Below are positions 8,257-16,709 of a stretch of DNA of 51,727 nt, in pieces. The notes below the pieces were generated by a model. The model worked only from the letters and a program-made list of their open reading frames with translations, was not told the DNA's origin and ran no database searches. The position numbers were made by a program, and so were the translations under genes. The first letter of the stretch is position 1. Each line of letters starts with the position of its first letter. The stretch is from Actinomadura physcomitrii (GTDB lineage: Bacteria > Actinomycetota > Actinomycetes > Streptosporangiales > Streptosporangiaceae), in the NCBI RefSeq assembly GCF_008923205.2, contig NZ_WBMS02000029.1, forward strand, positions 27,842 to 79,568, given 5' to 3'.

Positions 8257-9561
8257 TCACTCGCGCGGGTGATGCGCCGCCTCGTCCCCGCGGACGGGAC
8301 GGGCCGGCTGGAGCGGCCGCCCGTCGCTGTGCGCCGCCAACGCGGCCGGGACGCGGGACGGCAGCCGGACGGTGACGACCAGGCCCCCGCCGGGACGCGG
8401 CTCGGCCGTCACCGTCCCGCCGTGCGCGCCCGCGATCGCGCGGACGATCGACAGGCCGAGGCCCGACCCCCGGTCCGAGCGCACCCGGTCGTTGCCGAGC
8501 CGGCGGAACGGCTCGAAGATCGTCTCGATCTCGTAGGCCGGCACCGCGGGCCCGGTGTTGGCGACCCGCACCTCCGCCCGGCCGTCCCGGCCGCGCGTCG
8601 ACACCCACAGCTCGCCGCCCTCGTGGTTGTGCCGGATCGCGTTCTCCACGAGGTTCTGCACGAGCCGCTCCACCAGGACCGGGTCGCCGGAGGTGGGCGC
8701 GGGGCCGAGCCGCCGGTCCGGGGTGACGCCGCGCGCGCGGGCCTCCGCCGCCGCCTGGTCCAGGACGTGCCCGGCGACGTCCGCCAGGTCCAGCGGGTCG
8801 GTGCCGGCCTCGGTGTTCTCCGTCCCGGCGAGCGTGAGCAGCCCGTCGATCAGCCGCTCGTGCCGGGTGTTGACGACCAGCAGCGACTCGCCGAGCCGCT
8901 TGACGTCGTCGGTCGCGTCCGGGCGGCGGACCGCGACGTCCACCAGCGTCCGGTTGATCGCGAGCGGCGTGCGCAGCTCGTGCGAGGCGTTCGCGACGAA
9001 CCGCCGCTGCCCGTCGAACGCGCGGGCGAGCCGGCCGAGCATGGTGTCGAACGCGTCCGCCAGCTCCTTGACGTCGTCGCGGGGCCCCTCGTAGCCGATC
9101 CGCTCGGTGAGGTCGTGGCTGCGCGCCACCCGCCCCGCCGTCTCGGTGATCTTGTGGACGGGCCGCAGCGCCCGGTCCGCCAGCAGCCAGCCGAACCCGA
9201 GCCCGGCCGCGCCGACCAGCCCGAGCGCGATCCCGCCCTGCGTCAGCAGCGCGTTCAGCGTGTCGTCCTTGTAGTCGCGCTTGGCCTTCACCAGCACGCC
9301 CTGCACCTGGTTCGGCGTCAGCGACTCGGTGGTGCCGGGGGCGGCGGCGCCGACGGGCGCCTGCGCGAACACCCGGTCCTCGGCCCCGCTCGGCCCGGAC
9401 CTGCTGAGCTCCATGGCGCCGGAGTGCTGGGCGAGGTTGTTCTCCACCAGCAGGTACGTCAGCCCGAGCAGGACGATGCCGGCGCCGAGGAACAGGCCGG
9501 TGTACAGCAGGGTGAGGCGCATCCGGATGGTGGGGCGGACGCGTTCGGCGAGACTCGTCAC
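8257..9561 (-). CDS. Sensor histidine kinase (HAMP, HisKA, HATPase)
   Basis: 434 residues, GTG start at 9561 overlapping the stop of the response-regulator gene (GTGA). Layout: one transmembrane helix near 14-38, an extracytoplasmic segment of about 70 residues, a second helix (GIALGLVGAAGLGFGWLLAD), a HAMP linker, HisKA with the phospho-acceptor His in FVANASHELRTPLA, and a HATPase domain with NLVENAIRHN (N-box) and RGSGLGLSIV (G2). It should phosphorylate the OmpR-type regulator encoded directly upstream in the same transcript. The divergent fusion-protein/ABC operon is the probable target. The signal sensed is unknown. Confidence 0.93.
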   Translation of the reverse strand: MTSLAERVRPTIRMRLTLLYTGLFLGAGIVLLGLTYLLVENNLAQHSGAMELSRSGPSGAEDRVFAQAPVGAAAPGTTESLTPNQVQGVLVKAKRDYKDDTLNALLTQGGIALGLVGAAGLGFGWLLADRALRPVHKITETAGRVARSHDLTERIGYEGPRDDVKELADAFDTMLGRLARAFDGQRRFVANASHELRTPLAINRTLVDVAVRRPDATDDVKRLGESLLVVNTRHERLIDGLLTLAGTENTEAGTDPLDLADVAGHVLDQAAAEARARGVTPDRRLGPAPTSGDPVLVERLVQNLVENAIRHNHEGGELWVSTRGRDGRAEVRVANTGPAVPAYEIETIFEPFRRLGNDRVRSDRGSGLGLSIVRAIAGAHGGTVTAEPRPGGGLVVTVRLPSRVPAALAAHSDGRPLQPARPVRGDEAAHHPRE

Positions 9562-10214
9562 GGGATCCGGTACCCCGCTCCCGGCACGGTCTCGATGACC
9601 TGCGGCTCACCGAGCTTGCGGCGCAGCTTCATCAGCGTCACCCGCACCGTGTTGGTGAACGGGTCGGTGTGCTCGTCCCACACCTTCTCCAGCAGCCGCT
9701 CCGCCGACACGATCGTCCCGTCGGCGCGCATCAGCTCGGCGAGCAGCCCGAACTCCTTGCGCGCCAGCCGCACGTACCGGCCGTCCCGCACGACCTCCTG
9801 GCGGGACGGGTCGAGCCGGATGCCCGCGCGCTCCAGCGCGGGCGGCGCCGCCGGGCGGGCCCGCCGGCCGAGCGCGAGGATCCGCGCCACCAGCTCCTCG
9901 AACGCGAACGGCTTGGTCAGGTAGTCGTCCGCGCCGATCCGCAGCCCGTCGACCCGCGCCGGAACGGCCGCGGCGGCCGTCAGCATCAGCACCCGCACCA
10001 GCGCCCCCGAGTCCACGACCGCGCGGCACACATCGTCGCCGTGCACCACCGGCAGGTCCCGGTCCAGGACCAGGACGTCGTAGTCGTTGACGCCGAGCCG
10101 CTCCAGCGCCGCGTCCCCGTCGTACACCACGTCCACCGCCAGCGCCTCCGCCCGCAGGCCCTCGGCGATCGAGTCGGCGAGCATCCGCTCGTCCTCGGCG
10201 ACCAATACGCGCAC
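9558..10214 (-). CDS. OmpR-family response regulator
   Basis: 218 residues from a GTG with GGAGGA seven bases upstream. The receiver domain (1-115) has the acidic pocket ED (7-8), phospho-acceptor Asp51 in VLDRDLP, the LMLTAA threonine and the Lys of LTKPF. The C-terminal winged helix (about 125-218) ends with RVTLMKLRRKLGE and VIETVPGAGYRI, typical of OmpR/PhoB DNA-binding domains. First gene of a two-gene operon with its kinase. The 161-base divergent gap carries a symmetric GTAAC/GTTAC array that is the likely binding site, implying autoregulation and control of the transporter operon. Confidence 0.95.
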   Translation of the reverse strand: MRVLVAEDERMLADSIAEGLRAEALAVDVVYDGDAALERLGVNDYDVLVLDRDLPVVHGDDVCRAVVDSGALVRVLMLTAAAAVPARVDGLRIGADDYLTKPFAFEELVARILALGRRARPAAPPALERAGIRLDPSRQEVVRDGRYVRLARKEFGLLAELMRADGTIVSAERLLEKVWDEHTDPFTNTVRVTLMKLRRKLGEPQVIETVPGAGYRIP

Positions 10215-10270
10215 CGTGCAGTCCTCCGCCCAGCCCGTGACCTGTCCGGCGCCCAGCCTCCGGCATCGGG

Positions 10271-10311
10271 CGTAACGCCGGCGTAACGAGATCCGGTTAC
10301 GGCGGGGTTAC
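10271..10311. promoter_or_regulatory. Symmetric four-site operator in the divergent promoter
   Basis: GTAAC occurs at 10272 and 10283 (11 bp apart) and its reverse complement GTTAC at 10296 and 10307 (again 11 bp apart). The four sites are exactly symmetric about position 10291.5. Direct repeats one helical turn apart are the known mode for OmpR-family dimers, so this looks like two back-to-back dimer sites controlling both the two-component genes and the transporter operon. Binding is inferred, not shown. Confidence 0.65.
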
Positions 10312-10375
10312 CCGGCGGCCGGTGGACTTGCGGGCACCGCCGGCGTCCGCCCGGCGGTCCGGAGGAGACCGACCG

Positions 10376-10921
10376 ATGAAACGGAACAAGCTCGCGATGC
10401 TGGCCCTGCTCCCCGCCCTCGCCCTGGGCCTCCAGGGCTGCGGCGGGAAGGACGGCGGCGGGACCGGCGCCGCCTCCCAGAAGGCGAGCGACGAGGCCAA
10501 GATGCGCAAGTTCGCGCAGTGCATGCGCGACAACGGCGTCGACATGGAGGACCCGAAGGACGGCCGGGTCTCGATCAAGGTGAGCGCCAAACCGTCCGGC
10601 GGCGGCCCGGGGACCACCGACTCCACCGTCCAGGCGGCGCAGAAGAAGTGCGCCCACCTCATGCCGAACGGCGGGAAGCCCAGCAAGCCGTCCGCGGCGG
10701 ACCTGGCCAAGTTGCGCGCCTTCTCCAAGTGCATGCGCGACCACGGCATCACCGCCTTCCCGGACCCGAAGCCGGACGGCGGCATGCTGCTGCAGGCCGG
10801 CAAGGGCACGGGGATCGACCCGCAGAGCCAGACCTTCAAGGCCGCCGAGAAGGCGTGCCAGAAGTACCAGCCGGGCGGCGGCAAGGGCGACACGAGGTTC
10901 TCCGCCGGGGGCGGAGAGTGA
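10376..10921 (+). CDS. Secreted lipoprotein with two CMRxxG repeats
   Basis: 181 residues from the ATG at 10376, preceded by GGAGGAG. The signal peptide ends in a LGLQGC lipobox (Cys22). The mature part contains two similar segments, KFAQCMRDNGVDMEDP and AFSKCMRDHGITAFPDP, each with a CMR-NG/HG motif, plus two further Cys residues (KKCAHL, KACQKY), so the four could pair. Proteins of this kind recur in actinomycetes next to fusion-protein/ABC transporters; their role is not known. First gene of a four-gene operon; its stop overlaps the next start by 4 bases. Confidence 0.82.
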   Translation: MKRNKLAMLALLPALALGLQGCGGKDGGGTGAASQKASDEAKMRKFAQCMRDNGVDMEDPKDGRVSIKVSAKPSGGGPGTTDSTVQAAQKKCAHLMPNGGKPSKPSAADLAKLRAFSKCMRDHGITAFPDPKPDGGMLLQAGKGTGIDPQSQTFKAAEKACQKYQPGGGKGDTRFSAGGGE

Positions 10922-11961
10922 GCCGGAGGCGCACGGCCGTGCTCGGCGCGGCCGGCGTGGTGGTCGTCGGCGGCGCCGGGCTCGCCGCCGCCGGGCTGGG
11001 CGGCGGCGACGGGCCGTCCGCCCGGCACGGCGCGCTGCCGCCCGCGACGGCGCCGGTCGAGCGCACCACGCTCGTCGAGACCCAGAAGGTCGACGGGACG
11101 CTCGGCTACGGCACGTCCCGCACCGTGTCCGCCCAGGGGCGCGGCACGCTCACCTGGCTGGCCGGGGAAGGCGCCGTGATCACCCGCGGGCGCCCGGTGT
11201 ACAAGGTCGACAACAAGCCCGTGCCGCTGCTGTACGGGAAGCTGCCCCTCTACCGGACCCTCTCCGACGGCACGAAGGGCACCGACGTCCTGCAGTTCGA
11301 GAAGAACCTCGCCGCCCTCGGCTACACCGGGTTCACCGTCGACAAGACCTACAGCTCCGCCACCGCCGACGCCGTCGAGCGCTGGCAGGACGACCTCGGC
11401 GTCGACGAGACCGGCAAGGTCGAACCGGGGTCCGTGGTGGTCGCGCCCGGCAGGATCCGCGTCGCCGACCACAAGGCGCAGGTCGGCGACAAGCTCGGCG
11501 GCCCCGTCCTCACCCGCACCGGCACCACCCGCGTGGTCGGCGTCGACCTGGACGTCCAGTACCAGCGGCTCGCCAAGACCGGCGCCAAGGTCGAGATCGT
11601 CCTGCCCGACGACCGCACCGCGCAGGGCGTCATCACCTCCGTCGGGAAGGTCGCCGAGCAGGGGCACGGCGACGACCCGACCACCGTCCACCTGACCATC
11701 GCCGTCAGCGGCCGGCAGTCGCTCGGCTCCTACGACAAGGCGCCCGTCAGTGTGAACCTGATCGCCGGCCGGCACCCCGGCGTCCTCGCCGTGCCCGTCG
11801 CCGCGCTCCTCGCGCAGGGCGACGGCGGCTACGCGGTGCAGGTCGTCCAGAACGGCGCGGTCCGCACGGTCTCCGTCGAGACCGGCGTGTTCGCCGGCGG
11901 GAAGGTCGAGGTCTCCGGATCCGGGCTGGCCGAGGGCATGAAGGTGGGGGTCCCCTCGTGA
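10918..11961 (+). CDS. Peptidoglycan-binding membrane fusion protein of ABC exporter
   Basis: 347 residues from a GTG that overlaps the lipoprotein stop (GTGA). An N-terminal signal anchor (AVLGAAGVVVVGGAGLAAAG) is followed by a short biotinyl/HlyD-like region, a peptidoglycan-binding domain 1 segment (GTDVLQFEKNLAALGYTG ... ATADAVERWQDDLG) and a barrel region ending in AVQVVQNGAVRTVSVETGVF. This is the MacA-like adaptor design common in Gram-positive bacteria, where the partner is the cell wall rather than an outer-membrane channel. Operon with the ATPase and permease that follow. Confidence 0.88.
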   Translation: MSRRRTAVLGAAGVVVVGGAGLAAAGLGGGDGPSARHGALPPATAPVERTTLVETQKVDGTLGYGTSRTVSAQGRGTLTWLAGEGAVITRGRPVYKVDNKPVPLLYGKLPLYRTLSDGTKGTDVLQFEKNLAALGYTGFTVDKTYSSATADAVERWQDDLGVDETGKVEPGSVVVAPGRIRVADHKAQVGDKLGGPVLTRTGTTRVVGVDLDVQYQRLAKTGAKVEIVLPDDRTAQGVITSVGKVAEQGHGDDPTTVHLTIAVSGRQSLGSYDKAPVSVNLIAGRHPGVLAVPVAALLAQGDGGYAVQVVQNGAVRTVSVETGVFAGGKVEVSGSGLAEGMKVGVPS

Positions 11962-12647
11962 CACCCGTCGTCGAACTGCGCGAGGTCACCAAGACCTACC
12001 CTGGCGGCGTCACCGCGCTGGACCGGGTGTCGGTCACCGTCGGGGCGGGCGAGCTCGTCGCGATCGCGGGGCCGTCCGGCTCCGGCAAGTCCACCATGCT
12101 GCACCTGCTCGGCACGCTCGACCGGCCGAGCGCCGGCACCGTGCTCGTCGAGGGGCGCGACGCGTCCGCGATGACCGACCGCCGGCTGTCGGCGCTGCGG
12201 GCCCGCCGCATCGGGTTCGTCTTCCAGCACTTCCACCTCGCGGCCGGCGTCGCCGCGCTCGACAACGTCGCCGACGGCCTGCTCTACGGGGGCGTGCCGC
12301 TCGCGCAGCGGCGCCGGCGGGCCCGGCTCGCACTCGAACGCGTCGGCCTCGGGCACCGCCTCGACCACCGGCCGCACCAGCTGTCCGGCGGCGAGCGGCA
12401 GCGCGTCGCCATCGCCCGCGCCGTCGTCGGCGAACCGGCGATCCTGCTGGCCGACGAGCCGACCGGCGCGCTGGACTCGGCGTCCGGCGCCGGCGTCCTC
12501 GGCCTGCTGCGCGAGCTGGCGGGCGGCGGCACCACCGTCGTCGTCATCACCCACGACCGCGACATCGCCGCGTCACTGCCCCGGCAGGTGCGGATGCGCG
12601 ACGGGCGGATCGTCCACGACGACGCCGGACTGGAGGCCGCGCGATGA
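11958..12647 (+). CDS. ABC transporter ATPase, MacB/LolD type
   Basis: 229 residues; the GTG start overlaps the previous stop. All nucleotide-binding motifs are intact: Walker A GPSGSGKST, the Q-loop in FVFQHFHL, signature LSGGERQR, Walker B ILLADEPTGALD and the switch His in VVITHDRD. The short length and motif spacing place it in the MacB/LolD group that drives mechanotransmission rather than import. It pairs with the FtsX-like permease whose start overlaps its stop (ATGA). Confidence 0.95.
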   Translation: MTPVVELREVTKTYPGGVTALDRVSVTVGAGELVAIAGPSGSGKSTMLHLLGTLDRPSAGTVLVEGRDASAMTDRRLSALRARRIGFVFQHFHLAAGVAALDNVADGLLYGGVPLAQRRRRARLALERVGLGHRLDHRPHQLSGGERQRVAIARAVVGEPAILLADEPTGALDSASGAGVLGLLRELAGGGTTVVVITHDRDIAASLPRQVRMRDGRIVHDDAGLEAAR

Positions 12648-13861
12648 CGCCCGCCGCACCGCACGCCAGGAGCGGCTACACCCCCGCCCGGCTCACCCCG
12701 CCCGACGTCCTGCGCGTCGGCGCCGCCGGGCTCCGCGCCCGCCCGCTGCGGGTGTTCCTGTCGGCCCTCGGCATCGCGATCGGCATCGCCGCCATGATCG
12801 CGGTGGTCGGGATCTCCACCTCCAGCCGCGCGCAGCTCCAGGCCACCCTGGACCGCCTCGGCACGAACCTGCTGACCGTGGCGCCCGGCAAGGACCTGTT
12901 CGGCGGCAACAGCGAGCTGCCCGAGGAGTCCACCGGCATGGTCGGGCGGATGGCCGACGTCGAGTCGGCGTCCGCCACCGGCAAGCTCGAGGACACCGAC
13001 GTCTACCGCAACGACCACATACCCGAAGGCCAGACCGGCGGCATCTCGGTGCTCGCCGCGCGGCTGGACCTGCCCCGCACCATCGGCCTCACCATGGCCG
13101 CGGGAACCTGGCTGAACGCGGGCACCGCCCGCTACCCGGCCGTCGTCATCGGCGCCGACGCGGCGCAGGCGCTCGGCGTCTCCGCGCCCGGCGTCCAGGT
13201 CTGGCTCGGCGCGCAGTGGTTCACCGTCGTCGGGATCCTGAACCCGAACCAGCTCGCCCCGGAGCTCGACAGCGCCGCCCTGGTCGGCTGGGACGCCGCC
13301 GCGACCCACCTCGGCTTCGACGGCCACCCCACCACCGTCTACGCCCGCGCCCGCAAGGACGCGGTGGAGAAGGCGCAGAACCTGCTCGCCGCGACCGCCA
13401 ACCCGCAGTCGCCCACCGAGGTCGAGGTCAGCCGCCCCTCCGACGCGCTCGCCGCGCAGAACGCCGCCGACGCGACGTTCACCGCGCTGCTGCTCGGCCT
13501 CGGCGGCGTCGCGCTGCTGGTCGGCGGCGTCGGCGTCGCCAACACCATGGTGATCTCCGTGCTGGAGCGCCGCGCCGAGATCGGGCTGCGCCGCTCACTC
13601 GGCGCGACCCGCGGCCAGGTCCGGCTGCAGTTCCTCACCGAGTCGCAGCTGCTCGCCGGGCTCGGCGGCGTCGGCGGCGTCGCGCTGGGCGCCGCGGTCA
13701 CCGCCGTGTTCGCGGTGGCGCAGGGCTGGCCGACGGTCGTCCCGATCTGGGCGATGGCGGGAGGCGTGCTCGCCACGCTCCTCATCGGCGCCGTCGCCGG
13801 CCTCTACCCGGCGATCCGCGCCGCCCGCCTACCCCCGACCGAAGCCCTGGGGGCTGTGTAG
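12644..13861 (+). CDS. ABC permease, MacB/FtsX type
   Basis: 405 residues. One N-terminal transmembrane helix (RVFLSALGIAIGIAAMIAVV), a large extracytoplasmic MacB-type periplasmic core domain (about 60-270), then three C-terminal helices starting with LLLGLGGVALLVGGVGVANT and the conserved ISVLERRAEIGLRRSLGATR loop that contacts the ATPase. With the ATPase and fusion protein it should form a tripartite exporter or cell-envelope signalling complex. Last gene of the operon; a set of strong inverted repeats follows. Confidence 0.93.
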   Translation: MTPAAPHARSGYTPARLTPPDVLRVGAAGLRARPLRVFLSALGIAIGIAAMIAVVGISTSSRAQLQATLDRLGTNLLTVAPGKDLFGGNSELPEESTGMVGRMADVESASATGKLEDTDVYRNDHIPEGQTGGISVLAARLDLPRTIGLTMAAGTWLNAGTARYPAVVIGADAAQALGVSAPGVQVWLGAQWFTVVGILNPNQLAPELDSAALVGWDAAATHLGFDGHPTTVYARARKDAVEKAQNLLAATANPQSPTEVEVSRPSDALAAQNAADATFTALLLGLGGVALLVGGVGVANTMVISVLERRAEIGLRRSLGATRGQVRLQFLTESQLLAGLGGVGGVALGAAVTAVFAVAQGWPTVVPIWAMAGGVLATLLIGAVAGLYPAIRAARLPPTEALGAV

Positions 13862-13863
13862 AT

Positions 13864-14029
13864 CCAGGGGGGCGACCCCCTGGAACCCGCGTCACGACCG
13901 AGAGGCTGTTTCCCCGCTCCGCTGGCGCTCCGCGGCGAAACAGCCTCTCGGTCGGCGGGCGTGCCCGCTGCGCTCGCTGCACTCGCTCCGCGTGCCCGCC
14001 CGTCTCTGCCCAGGGGGGCGACCCCCTGG
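13864..14029. terminator. Repeat-flanked bidirectional terminator cluster
   Basis: Between the convergent permease and xylose isomerase genes lie three palindromes. CCAGGGGGGCGACCCCCTGG occurs twice, identical, at 13864-13883 and 14010-14029. Between them a 17-bp perfect inverted repeat (GACCGAGAGGCTGTTTC at 13896-13912 and its complement at 13937-13953) encloses a loop that is itself partly self-complementary. Strong hairpins without a U tract act as terminators in high-GC actinomycetes; the duplication of one hairpin suggests a dispersed genomic repeat. Confidence 0.7.
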
Positions 14030-14063
14030 GACTCTCTCCCCGTCACGGGCGGGGGCGGGGGTC

Positions 14064-15221
14064 TCAGCGGACGCCGTAGAGGTGTTCGAGGGCGAGTTGG
14101 TCGAGGCGTTCGAAGGCGGCGCCGCGGGCGGCGAGGGTTTCGATGTCGGGGGAGGCGTCGCGGACGGAGCGCCAGTCCTCGCCGTCGGCGAGGGTGGGGA
14201 CGGCCAGCTCGTCGAGCTTCGCGGCGCGCAGGGCCTCCTGCACCTCGGGGTCGGCGCGGAAGGCGCGGGCCTTCTCGCGCAGGATCAGCCAGTTGCGCAT
14301 GCAGGCCTTCGCCGACTCCCAGACGCCGGCGTCGTCCTCGGTGCGCGGCGGCTTGAAGTCGAAGTGGATCGGGCCGTCGTAGTCGGACTGCTCGATGAGG
14401 TCCACCACCCAGAACGCGCCGCGCGCGTTGCCGGCGCCGAAGCGCAGGTCCTGGTCGTAGCGGGGCCCGTGCTGGCCGTTCAGGTCGATGTGGAACAGCT
14501 TGCCCTGCCACAGGGCCTGGGCGAGGCCGTGCGCGTAGTTGAGGCCCGCCATCTCCTCGTGGCCGACCTCGGGGTTGAGGCCGACGTTCTCGGAGCGCTC
14601 GAGGGTCTGGATGAAGGCGAGGGCGTGGCCGATGGTGGGGAGCAGGATGTCGCCGCGGGGCTCGTTCGGCTTGGGCTCGATGGCGAAGCGCAGGTCGTGG
14701 CCCTGGTCGGCGACGTAGTCGCCGAGGACGTCGAACGCCTCCTTGTAACGGTCCAAGGCGGCGCGGACGTCCTTGGCGGCGCCGGACTCGGCGCCCTCCC
14801 GGCCGCCCCAGCACACGTAGGTCTTCGCGCCCAGCTCGGCGGCGAGGTCGAGGTTGTCCATGACCTTGCGCAGCGCGAACCGGCGGACGTCGCGGTCGTT
14901 GGCGGTGAACGCGCCGTCCTTGAAGATCGGGTGGGAGAACAGGTTGGTGGTCGCGGTCGTGACGACCAGGCCCGTCTCGTCCAGGGCCTTCTTGAACGCG
15001 TCGATCCTCTCCTGGCGCTCGGCGGGCGAGGCGTCGAAGTCGAACACGTCGTTGTCGTGGAAGTTGACGCCGTAGGCGCCGATCTTTGCGAGCTCGCGGA
15101 CGGCGCGGTCGGCGGCCATCGGCGGGCGGGTGCCGGGGCCGAACACGTCGACGCCCTGCCAGCCGACCGTCCAGATGCCGAACGAGAACCGGTCCTGCGG
15201 TACGGGCGTGTAGTCGCTCAT
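14064..15221 (-). CDS. xylA: Xylose isomerase
   Basis: 385 residues, full length for the actinomycete class I enzyme. The N-terminus SFGIWTVGWQG, the catalytic His in VNFHDND, TTNLFSHPIF, the metal ligands in IEPKPNEPRGD and VGLNPEVGHEEMAGLN, and FHIDLNGQ ... YDQDL are all in place. It interconverts D-xylose and D-xylulose using two divalent metals. An AGAGGAAG ribosome site precedes the ATG. It follows the xylulokinase gene by 11 bases in the same operon, and expression is probably controlled by the divergent ROK regulator. Confidence 0.98.
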   Translation of the reverse strand: MSDYTPVPQDRFSFGIWTVGWQGVDVFGPGTRPPMAADRAVRELAKIGAYGVNFHDNDVFDFDASPAERQERIDAFKKALDETGLVVTTATTNLFSHPIFKDGAFTANDRDVRRFALRKVMDNLDLAAELGAKTYVCWGGREGAESGAAKDVRAALDRYKEAFDVLGDYVADQGHDLRFAIEPKPNEPRGDILLPTIGHALAFIQTLERSENVGLNPEVGHEEMAGLNYAHGLAQALWQGKLFHIDLNGQHGPRYDQDLRFGAGNARGAFWVVDLIEQSDYDGPIHFDFKPPRTEDDAGVWESAKACMRNWLILREKARAFRADPEVQEALRAAKLDELAVPTLADGEDWRSVRDASPDIETLAARGAAFERLDQLALEHLYGVR

Positions 15222-15232
15222 GGGTCTTCCTC

Positions 15233-16621
15233 TCAGATCTGCGGGGCGGCGTCGCGCAGCGCGGCGTAGCGCGCGCGGATCCGCTCCGCGTCCGCCGCGC
15301 GGTCGGTGGTGTGCTCGGTGGCGGGCGGCGCGGGCCAGCGCGGTGGTCCCGGCGTCCCGGCCAGCGCCCAGGCCGCCTGGCGGGCGGCGCCGAGCGCGAC
15401 GTACTCGGCGGGTTCCGGCACGGTGACCGGCGTACCCAGGATCGCGGGGGCCAGCGCGCGGACGGCGGCCGAGCGCGCGCCGCCGCCGATGAGCAGGGTG
15501 CGGCGGGGCGTCACGCCCTGCGCCGCGAGGTGGCCGGCGGCGTCGGCGAGGGAGCACAGCAGCGCCTCGACGGCGGCCCGGGCGATGTTCTCGCGGGTGG
15601 CGTTGGACGTGGTCAGCCCGGCGAGCACGCCGGTGGCGCCGGGACGGTCGGGGGTGCGTTCGCCGTCGAGGTAGGGCAGCAGCGTGAGGCCGCCGGCGCC
15701 CGGTTCGGCGGCGAGCGCGAGCGCCGACAGCTCGTCCAGGCCCGCGCCGGTCATGGACGCGGCGGCCGTCAGGATCCGGGCCGCGTTCAGCGTGCAGACC
15801 AGGGGCAGGAACCGCCCGGTCGCGTCGGCGAACCCGGCGACCAGGCCGGACGGGTCGGCGGCGGGGACGTCCGCGACCGCGAACACGGTTCCGGACGTGC
15901 CGATCGACACCACGACGTCGCCGGGCTCCAGGCCGAGGCCGAGCGCGGCGGCCATGTTGTCGCCGGTGCCGGGGCCGAGCACCGCGCCCCAGGACGTCTC
16001 GCCGACCGCCTCGCCGGGGGCGGCGACGCGCGGCGGCGCGGCGTCGTGCCCGAGCGCGGCGCGCAGGAGGTCGGGCAGGTAGGAGCCGGTGGCGGGGGAC
16101 CAGTAGCCGGTGCCGGACGCGTCGCCCCGGTCGGTGACCGGTTCGGCCGCGCCGAGCCGCCACGTCAGCCAGTCGTGCGGGAGCATCACCCGCTCGGTGC
16201 GGCGGGCGTTGCCCGGCTCGTGCTCGGCCATCCAGCGCAGCTTGCCGACGGTGAACGAGGCGAGCGGCACGCTTCCGGTCCGCTCCGCCCACGTCTTCGG
16301 GCCGCCGAACTCGGCGACCAGCGCGCGGGCCTGCGGCGCGGAGCGGGTGTCGTTCCATAGCAGCGCGGGCCGCACGACCTCCCCGCCGCCGTCGACCGCG
16401 ACCATGCCGTGCTGCTGCGCGGCGACGGCGACCGCGTCGGCCCGTTCCAGCAGGTCGCGCATCCCGGCCAGCGCGTCCCACCAGTGCCGGGGATGGCATT
16501 CGGTGCCGTCCGGGTGCGGCGCCGACGCCTGCCCGACGACGGCGCCGTCCTCGGCGCGGCACAGCACGACCTTCGCCGACTGCGTCGACGAGTCGACGCC
16601 CGCCACCAGGGTCTCGGCCAT
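15233..16621 (-). CDS. xylB: Xylulokinase
   Basis: 462 residues, FGGY carbohydrate kinase family. The N-terminal phosphate-binding segment is VAGVDSSTQSAKVV, followed by the substrate region WWDAL, a DASGTGYWSP segment, a second ATPase core with VVSIGTSGTVFAV, and the adenosine motif LLIGGGARSAAVRAL near the C-terminus. It phosphorylates D-xylulose to the 5-phosphate for the pentose phosphate pathway. The start at 16621 has AGAGGAG upstream. First gene of xylB-xylA; the promoter lies in the 88-base gap to the divergent ROK regulator. Confidence 0.96.
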   Translation of the reverse strand: MAETLVAGVDSSTQSAKVVLCRAEDGAVVGQASAPHPDGTECHPRHWWDALAGMRDLLERADAVAVAAQQHGMVAVDGGGEVVRPALLWNDTRSAPQARALVAEFGGPKTWAERTGSVPLASFTVGKLRWMAEHEPGNARRTERVMLPHDWLTWRLGAAEPVTDRGDASGTGYWSPATGSYLPDLLRAALGHDAAPPRVAAPGEAVGETSWGAVLGPGTGDNMAAALGLGLEPGDVVVSIGTSGTVFAVADVPAADPSGLVAGFADATGRFLPLVCTLNAARILTAAASMTGAGLDELSALALAAEPGAGGLTLLPYLDGERTPDRPGATGVLAGLTTSNATRENIARAAVEALLCSLADAAGHLAAQGVTPRRTLLIGGGARSAAVRALAPAILGTPVTVPEPAEYVALGAARQAAWALAGTPGPPRWPAPPATEHTTDRAADAERIRARYAALRDAAPQI

Positions 16622-16628
16622 CGCTCCT

Positions 16629-16657
16629 CTTTCGTAAAGACTTTGGACTAAAAAACC
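16629..16657. promoter_or_regulatory. Candidate ROK/XylR operator upstream of xylB
   Basis: An AT-rich island in an otherwise GC-rich gap. On the xylB strand it reads TTTAGTCCAAAGTCTTTACG; the core AAAGTCTTT is a perfect 9-base palindrome around its centre. ROK regulators of xylose operons in Streptomyces bind AT-rich sites of this kind. It lies immediately upstream of the xylB ribosome site and would block xylB transcription. Assignment is inference. Confidence 0.5.
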
Positions 16658-16709
16658 TAGCAGATGGCCCGGGACCCGCCCAGACACCGGATTGAATTAG
16701 GGTGGGTTC

